Shown piece after piece: positions 54,301 through 58,312 of a DNA stretch of 58,312 bases (position 1 is its first letter; the number at the start of each line of letters is the position of its first letter). This DNA is from CAYQOX01 sp964419335 (GTDB lineage Bacteria; Hinthialibacterota; Hinthialibacteria; Hinthialibacterales; Hinthialibacteraceae), in NCBI GenBank assembly GCA_964419335.1, contig CAYQOX010000032.1, positions 1 through 58,312 of the forward strand. Reading direction: 5' to 3'. A program made the position numbers and the translations under genes. Under the pieces are notes generated by a model. It was not told the origin of the DNA. It made no database searches and saw only the letters and a list, made by a program, of their open reading frames with translations.

Positions 54301-55257
54301 TTGGCCAAAATAACCAATTTGGCCATAGCGAGACCCTTGATAGGTTCCATCCTCTGGATTTTCTTCCAAATCAATGGTTTGAGAAATCTCGGAGAAAGTA
54401 TTATTGGGTTCAAGATCGTTTTCCTCGGTTTGTTCACGAAATTGGCTGGTCAGAACATAGGAACCATACCCTTCGGTAGCATAAACAAGCACATAATAGG
54501 TTCCGGCGGCAATATGATCATAAGTAAAGGTTTCCGAACCGCCTTTCCCATTACTATCCTTGGCTGCCATTGTATAGGTGCCATTGGAATCTCTTAATTG
54601 AAGATTCACTCGGAGTGTATTTTCAGGAAAGACAGAGAGCTCAATTTCACCATTAGAAGGAACTTCAACGTAGAAAAAGTCTCGGAGGTCTGTAAATTGT
54701 TCCACCGGATCGCTTATATCCATGTAGATTTGACCATGGTAACCTATATGCCCTTTGACCTGACCTTGAAGTGGTAAGGCTTGGGCATCGGATGGCTGAT
54801 TGTTCGGTTCTTCATCAATTTCTGTCACTGGTGCAAAGTTGGGTGTAAAGGTATAGGATCCATTTCCTGACACTAATTGCACGATTACATAATAAGTCCC
54901 TGCTTTAATGTTCCGATATTGGACACCCTCTTTATCCCCTGCTCCACCCTGATTGGCTTCCCCTAAAAGAGAAATTCGATCCGCATCGAATAATCGAACA
55001 AAAACATCCAACTCAGAGCCAGGAGCAACACTGGCTTGAAAAATACCGTCTTGTGGGAGAACCACTTGGTAAATGTCATAAATATCTTGAGGAGACTGTT
55101 GAGAAAGAGACCCTTGAACCGCGTTATTAATTTCTACCTGATTGGCTTGTTCAAAGGTATTATTAGGCTCCGTCTCTGAAAAACCTTGACTTATCACCCC
55201 CACAACGAACGCCATGATTAAGGCAAGACTTCTTGTACTTGATTTGTTAGGGCTCAT
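51325..55257 (-). CDS. Giant secreted protein with seven PPC-like repeats, regulatory-like and FN3-like domains
   Basis: A 1310-residue protein with a signal peptide (SLALIMAFVVGVISQGFSET). From about residue 23 there are seven units of about 120-140 residues that begin with E-P-N-N/D (TEPNNTFEQA, EEPNNQPSDA, LEPNNTFSEI, EEPNDHWGDP, PEPNDRYFQA; two are degenerate). They carry GxLGY or GxIGY turns and end YYVIV/YYVLV/YYILV-type strands, as in bacterial pre-peptidase C-terminal (PPC) domains. A carboxypeptidase-regulatory-like domain (GGLTGIVSAENGFPLAEVNV), an FN3-like segment, a Pro/Thr linker (PTPTPTPP, VTPTLEPGQTVTPE) and a C-terminal beta domain follow. Start ATG 55257 is chosen because the signal peptide begins there; the frame is open to 55350. 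No catalytic domain seen. Confidence 0.88.
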   Translation of the reverse strand: MSPNKSSTRSLALIMAFVVGVISQGFSETEPNNTFEQANQVEINNAVQGSLSQQSPQDIYDIYQVVLPQDGIFQASVAPGSELDVFVRLFDADRISLLGEANQGGAGDKEGVQYRNIKAGTYYVIVQLVSGNGSYTFTPNFAPVTEIDEEPNNQPSDAQALPLQGQVKGHIGYHGQIYMDISDPVEQFTDLRDFFYVEVPSNGEIELSVFPENTLRVNLQLRDSNGTYTMAAKDSNGKGGSETFTYDHIAAGTYYVLVYATEGYGSYVLTSQFREQTEENDLEPNNTFSEISQTIDLEENPEDGTYQGSRYGQIGYFGQGVRDRIDQFKVNLPTYGNLKMESLTDEEGFISVNIYLYDSSNRSMGSGTINSLPAGDYTVRVSYNINHHGPYHVRLTHTPTDPPNPVQNPLTIQPNETISDILLSEDQESYVYQVTLPSDGKLTVTSHYTSDVRGRTYLHDNHFTHQHQSKDFYYTDQPGDIGVPNLRKGVYLIQVERISGEGYLSSLTTEFTPVQRVDEEPNDHWGDPTLLPEDTRHIEGNLGYGGNRWTDIVDFYFIEVPDPGQIILRATSEDTLRYRLKLFEHQEQTYRTLQTQDGYYTENVVKVEKVNASRGVYMVGIEHMGGYGEYDIDIEYIPNRSTDPEPNDRYFQAVDVSVDEGMIGHLGYERGWHTAEHDVILDSQDWYRLELPEDGKLIVNVHGDANLRQGYELFHDNAFHSIQRRENYYTDSLNTIGNDSLKAGVYYILVNRINGYGTYHVYFDYTPENMLDQQYNELASQASTFEAGQLIQGSLGYNHRTATDVDDFYKVNVTSEGSYKFTYQQESNLRARYSLYTSTLHDPSKSREIYYNSNLYTDEIELVPGTYHLRAYRISGYGQYTMSLSPMDRPVTGGLTGIVSAENGFPLAEVNVNVAKHQWKDETDFGGEYGLDALMPGRYRLTFEAGSKYYSTSRVVDVTAGETTQLDVTLLESSTNPPEDVERLYGFARDRYIHLIWTPSRSFDVADGGGYKLYINNEEPIDLGNKLYYYSDGFVNGETYECHLTVYDKFDNESAGKSIVLHPDGSVVEPTPTPTPPVGITPSPTPTVTPTLEPGQTVTPEPTLPPVTPEPTVTPIPTHGPEQPVMDYHFNEDNVSAAGWVHQKGGFTQGTPPGEVTLDFFPENQVPSSDDGKGLVIEVYSGEVSLLYTASPIDTQGYPVLLRMTFSADAPDAGVWLGTLKGSMADGQGVDGSLALVNSLNTTPFVDQEERFAAIYHPVNTNLITPIIQVAGLGEDAATVYVDKFEVFLLQPDRFYSGDLFSPLLQGIGN

Positions 55258-55301
55258 CGCAATCAACCTTTCTTTCACCGCAGTTATTGTCCATCTCAAT
55301 T

Positions 55302-55315
55302 GTTTGCATGCAAAC
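55302..55315. promoter_or_regulatory. Perfect 14-bp palindrome upstream of the PPC-repeat gene
   Basis: GTTTGCATGCAAAC is its own reverse complement and lies 45 bases before the start of the gene at 55257. A TATACT hexamer on the minus strand (55332-55337) could be the -10, which would place the palindrome shortly after the transcription start. A repressor operator is possible; the regulator is unknown. Confidence 0.45.
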
Positions 55316-55597
55316 TTTTTGCGGTACAAACAGTATAACTCATCTTTCAAAAATCTAGCAGGTTAAATAGAAAAAAAATGTAAATATTTTTTTCTGGTTA
55401 ATTATACAAATTTTTACAATCCCTCCTATTTTCGCTTAAATTTAAATAATTGGTTTTATCGATTGTCTCTCCCCAAACCTCGGCTTTCTTCATCCCTCTT
55501 TGGCTAGAAGAGAAGAACATCCAATATCTCATGTCCCTCTTTTTGAAAGATTCCTCTTTTGGCATATTAAACAGCATGAATTATATTTAAACGCGCC

Positions 55598-55726
55598 TTG
55601 ACTTATGACTATGATTTCTGATACATTCGAAAAAGCACACTATTAGAAAGATCAACATCGATGTATGTAAAAGTATACTCCAGCGCTACCCTGGGAATCG
55701 AAGCCTACTTGATAGAAGTGGAGTTG
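55598..55726 (+). repeat. Inverted duplicate of the yifB promoter and first 22 codons, left copy
   Basis: Facing yifB from beyond its 3' end. It contains TTGACT, an 18-base spacer and TACATT (55598-55627), a leader of 33 bases, then an ATG and 22 codons matching yifB at 55661-55726. The codons agree with yifB except 10 of 66 bases, and nine of these ten changes are synonymous (one Met to Ile). The leader also shares TAGAAAG and CATCG with the yifB leader. The mate is at 57297-57426. Confidence 0.85.
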
Positions 55727-55768
55727 GAATTAGAGGAATTTTTAGCAATAAGAATTTTGGATGGTTAG
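55661..55768 (+). pseudogene. 35-codon fragment of a yifB paralogue
   Basis: The ORF reads MYVKVYSSATLGIEAYLIEV, then ELELEEFLAIRILDG and a stop. The first 22 residues equal the yifB N-terminus with one change (Met18 to Ile); from codon 23 on it no longer resembles yifB. It converges with the real gene and stops 47 bases from that gene's stop. It is too short to be functional as a YifB protein. Confidence 0.7.
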
Positions 55769-55814
55769 GAAAGAAGATAAAACCAATTCTACGGAAAGAG
55801 CATTAATTTTATAT

Positions 55815-57362
55815 TTATCTAAGCCAAAGTCTACGATCCAAGGTACGGTACTGGAGTGCTTCGGAAATATGTTCGGGACCAATTGTTTCCGAATGCGCGA
55901 GATCAGCTATAGTGCGTGCAACTTTAATCACGCGATCATAGGCTCTCGCCGATAAACCAAGTCGTTCCAAACCGGATCGAAGCATATCACGCGTGGTCTC
56001 ATCCATGGAGCAAAATTTCTTGATATTTCTTGATTGCATATGCGCGTTACAATACATCTTTGTTCCAGAAAATCGTGTTTGTTGTATGGCACGCGCTTGT
56101 ATGACTCGATCCCGTATCACGGAAGATGACTCGCCATTTGCAGGGGCATGCAAATCATCAAACGATACACTAGGAACTTCGATATGAATATCAATTCTGT
56201 CTAATAACGGACCGGAAAGTTTGGAAATATACCGGTTAATTTGAGTGGGCGTACACTGACATTTATTTCGAGAATTTCCTGAAGAATCTCCAAAATATCC
56301 ACACAAACATGGATTTAAAGCAGCAATAAGCATCATGCGACTTGGATACGTCAATGAACCGGATACACGCGATATCGTTACGACTCCGTCTTCCAACGGT
56401 TGGCGTAAATTCTCCAACACATTACGAGAAAATTCCGGCATTTCGTCAAGAAACAAAATGCCATTATGAGCAAGACTCACTTCTCCAGGATGAGGATACT
56501 TTCCTCCCCCGATCAATCCTGCATCGGATATAGAATGATGCGGTGTGCGAAAAGGTCTCGTGGCGATGAGCGCTTGATCCGAAGGAAGCGAACCATGAAT
56601 GCTGTGAATCTTCGTGGTTTCAAGCGCTTCTTCAAAACTAATGGGTGGTAGAATTGAGGGCAAACGTTTTGCCATCATGGATTTTCCTGAACCGGGAGGC
56701 CCTATCATGACGACATTGTGCCCACCAGCGGCGGCCACTTCTAATGCGCGTTTGACGTGTTCTTGACCTTTTACTTCGAAAAAATCCACCTCATAGTGCG
56801 CGGATTGTCGAAAGAGTTTTTCCGCGTCCACCTGACAGGGCGTGATGGAATCGTTCCCATTCAAATATTCTACCGCCTGGGTGAGAGTTTTTATGGGGAT
56901 GATATCAATCCCTTCCACCACAGCCGCTTCCTTGGCATTAATTTCTGGCAAGAGAAATCGTTTATATCCCATTTGTGTACCGCTAATCGCAACAGGAAGC
57001 GCCCCACGTACTGGACGCAATATTCCATCCAGCGCTAGTTCACCTAGAAACAGCGTATCATCCAACGCTTCCATGGGAATCAACCCGCTCCCCGCGATCA
57101 AGGCGATGGCGATAGGTAGATCAAGTGAGGTTCCTTCCTTGGGAACATCCGCTGGGGCGAGATTCAAGGTCATGCGTTTTACGGGAAAACTGTAGCCGCA
57201 ATTAACCAGAGCAGAACGAACTCTTTCACGACTTTCTTTCACAGCCATGTCCGGAAGACCAACAATAGTCATCCCTGGCTGGCCAGAAACGATATCCAAC
57301 TCGACTTCCATCAAATAGGCTTCGATTCCTAGAGTTGCACTAGAGTAGACTTTGACATACAT
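55815..57362 (-). CDS. yifB: YifB/ComM family Mg-chelatase-like AAA+ ATPase
   Basis: A 515-residue protein, the usual length. The N-terminal part (MYVKVYSSATLGIEAYLMEV, then GLPDMAVKESRERVRSAL) is the Lon-protease-like ChlI domain. The AAA+ core has Walker A GPPGSGKS at 221-228, Walker B FLDE at 304-307, and the arginine block ISRVSGSLTYPSRMMLIAALN. A Mg_chelatase C-terminal domain ends the chain (RDMLRSGLERLGLSARAYDR, then VIKVARTIADL). ComM homologues act as hexameric helicases that extend strand exchange during natural transformation; general DNA recombination roles elsewhere are less clear. Its own promoter (TTGACA, 18 bases, TAAATT) precedes it. A copy of its 5' end faces it at 55598. 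Confidence 0.95.
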   Translation of the reverse strand: MYVKVYSSATLGIEAYLMEVELDIVSGQPGMTIVGLPDMAVKESRERVRSALVNCGYSFPVKRMTLNLAPADVPKEGTSLDLPIAIALIAGSGLIPMEALDDTLFLGELALDGILRPVRGALPVAISGTQMGYKRFLLPEINAKEAAVVEGIDIIPIKTLTQAVEYLNGNDSITPCQVDAEKLFRQSAHYEVDFFEVKGQEHVKRALEVAAAGGHNVVMIGPPGSGKSMMAKRLPSILPPISFEEALETTKIHSIHGSLPSDQALIATRPFRTPHHSISDAGLIGGGKYPHPGEVSLAHNGILFLDEMPEFSRNVLENLRQPLEDGVVTISRVSGSLTYPSRMMLIAALNPCLCGYFGDSSGNSRNKCQCTPTQINRYISKLSGPLLDRIDIHIEVPSVSFDDLHAPANGESSSVIRDRVIQARAIQQTRFSGTKMYCNAHMQSRNIKKFCSMDETTRDMLRSGLERLGLSARAYDRVIKVARTIADLAHSETIGPEHISEALQYRTLDRRLWLR

Positions 57363-57426
57363 CGATGCTTGACTTTCTATTTCTTACAGATGTATAAATT
57401 TAGCAGAAATTTATGAAACTTGTCAA
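57297..57426 (-). repeat. Inverted duplicate of the yifB promoter and first 22 codons, right copy (in yifB)
   Basis: The copy in use by the intact gene: TTGACA (57421-57426), an 18-base spacer, TAAATT (57397-57402), a leader of 34 bases and codons 1-22 of yifB (57297-57362). Its mate lies at 55598-55726 on the opposite strand. Confidence 0.85.
57397..57426 (-). promoter_or_regulatory. Sigma-70-type promoter of yifB
   Basis: On the minus strand: TTGACA, 18 bases, TAAATT, ending 34 bases before the yifB ATG. The same arrangement with TTGACT and TACATT precedes the fragment at 55661. The rest of the 387-base stretch 57363-57749 shows no credible gene; the plus ORF at 57472 has no family support. 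Confidence 0.65.
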
Positions 57427-57691
57427 TGAATATTAAATAAAAATAGATGATAAATATGTACAGTATACCCTTTGGTGATGATATCAACCATGCTCTACCA
57501 TATTGAAATACGCCATAGAAATGAATTTATGTCATCGTTTGCTATTTTGGAGACAAGAGAAAAACGCATATCGCCGCGAAGAAATAATCCTGCAACCTCG
57601 AACAAGCGCCCGATTGAGAATTACACACATCAAGGAAAAATCTTCTTAGTAATCCACCTGTGGGGATGATTATACTGGATTCGGTTGTGGG

Positions 57692-57724
57692 TAAAGAAAA
57701 AGAAAACCGCCATGGGAGCGGCGG
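57692..57724 (-). terminator. Rho-independent-type terminator of the last gene
   Basis: On the minus strand: a stem CCGCC/GGCGG with an 8-base loop, followed by TTTTCTTTTTC, 26 bases after the stop of the gene at 57750. Confidence 0.75.
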
Positions 57725-57749
57725 CTATATTTATTATACGTTAACTTCT

Positions 57750-58312
57750 CTATTTATGGAGAAGCCAACTGTGGATAGAGGTTTTCACCGGAGTGGGTGT
57801 GGGAGTGGGTATTCCCTGCCAGTGAACCTGATTAGAGGCGCTAAAACGTTTTTGACCGTTAATGACGGCGGTAACAAAAGCTTGATACGTTCCAGGAACA
57901 TTAAATTCGTACTCTGTGCGTTGGACAGAACCACTTACAGTCTCATTGGTGAGATACTCGTCATCATAGTAGTAGTGCACCTCGAAGTGATCTGGTTGAA
58001 AGGGAAAAGACCATTCCACTGTTAAAATGCCGTTAGTGGACATGAATGCCTGAACCTCATTTGGAGTCGGTATCGGTGTGGGAGTAGGTGTAGGAGTATG
58101 GGTTGGAGTAATGGTCGGAGTTGCTGTTGGGGTGAAAGTTGGGGTTGGAGTCGGAGTTGGCTTTTGAACTACTACCTGCCACTCCACTCGCCGGCGGGTG
58201 TACTCTTCTACCTCACCGTTAATATTGTACTTACTCTCCTTATAAGGATTGTAAGCCAGCTCCTCCTCTACCGGATCAATCAGAGTCACCGCTAGCTTGA
58301 CAGCTGAGAGAT
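57750..58312 (-). CDS. Secreted protein with Pro/Thr linkers, C-terminal part (5' truncated by window end)
   Basis: The frame stays open to the window edge (reading SAVKLAVTLIDPVEEELAYN), so the GTG at 58289 is not a real start. About 190 residues are visible. A long PT-rich linker (KPTPTPTPTFTPTATPTITP, then THTPTPTPTP) leads into an FN3-like domain (VQAFMSTNGILTVEWSFPFQ, DHFEVHYYYDDEYLTN, GTYQAFVTAVINGQ), followed by a short PTPTPTP tail ending IHSWLLHK. Similar linkers occur in the PPC-repeat protein at 51325 and are typical of secreted multidomain proteins. The catalytic or binding part lies outside the window. Confidence 0.82.
   Translation of the reverse strand, partial: LSAVKLAVTLIDPVEEELAYNPYKESKYNINGEVEEYTRRRVEWQVVVQKPTPTPTPTFTPTATPTITPTHTPTPTPTPIPTPNEVQAFMSTNGILTVEWSFPFQPDHFEVHYYYDDEYLTNETVSGSVQRTEYEFNVPGTYQAFVTAVINGQKRFSASNQVHWQGIPTPTPTPVKTSIHSWLLHK

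Noticed and set aside
57472..57669. 65-codon plus-strand ORF upstream of yifB
   Set aside because: Low complexity, no ribosome site, no family resemblance.

Overview
The window looks like a scaffold (it contains a 100-N gap) from an uncultivated, flagellated, diderm bacterium of moderate GC. Supporting signs are flagellar hook-filament junction proteins, type IV pilin-like proteins with the FTLIE signal, a lipoprotein-type TctC, long secreted proteins with Pro/Thr linkers, and several secreted families of carbohydrate or unknown function (DUF4380, GxGYxYP, DUF5060, GHL10, BNR sialidase-like). This mix is typical of little-studied lineages such as Hydrogenedentota, Hinthialibacterota, Sumerlaeota or Omnitrophota, but the sequence alone does not settle the phylum. 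I saw no rRNA, tRNA, CRISPR array, insertion sequence or prophage.

Layout. 1-4081: one large secreted Ig/cadherin-like plus FG-GAP protein, cut by the window start and by the N gap. 4152-9086: fumarase (minus), then a NtrC-type regulator, a secreted DUF4380 protein and a YdcF-like envelope protein (plus). 9165-14953: flgK-flgL, both about two to three times the usual size. 15171-18948: a GxGYxYP secreted protein facing an SSS symporter coupled to a small two-helix membrane protein, with a possible 30-residue ORF between them. 19106-22344: a pilin-like protein without a prepilin signal, diverging from a true prepilin that is followed 12 nt later by a TPR-sulfotransferase. 22481-28795: an unknown protein, a STAS protein, then the tight rnc - radical SAM - ruvX run and an ArnT-like glycosyltransferase. 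28969-31856: a TctC-TctB-TctA transporter operon. 31915-39321: small membrane/TPR proteins, a sulfatase-maturase-like radical SAM protein with SEC-C tail, a degenerate GGDEF protein, a methyltransferase, a sialidase-like protein, a sigma-region-4-like protein and a TPR/zinc-ribbon membrane protein. 39757-42540: B12-dependent ribonucleotide reductase behind a promoter carrying two NrdR-like boxes. 42633-48165: a DUF5060 glycosidase-like protein, then an overlapping minus-strand run of enolase-superfamily enzyme, CgeB-like glycosyltransferase and sucD. 48431-51109: STAS protein, GHL10 protein, second prepilin. 51325-58312: a giant PPC-repeat secreted protein, yifB/comM with an inverted copy of its own promoter and first 22 codons beyond its 3' end, and the 3' part of another Pro/Thr-linker secreted protein.

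The observations most worth a second look are the inverted duplicate of the yifB 5' end (55598-55726 against 57297-57426), the NrdR-like double operator over the nrdJ promoter, the prepilin/TPR-sulfotransferase pair next to a pilin-like protein lacking the prepilin signal, and sucD translationally overlapping a glycosyltransferase with no sucC. No single locus is clearly a new defence or mobile system.
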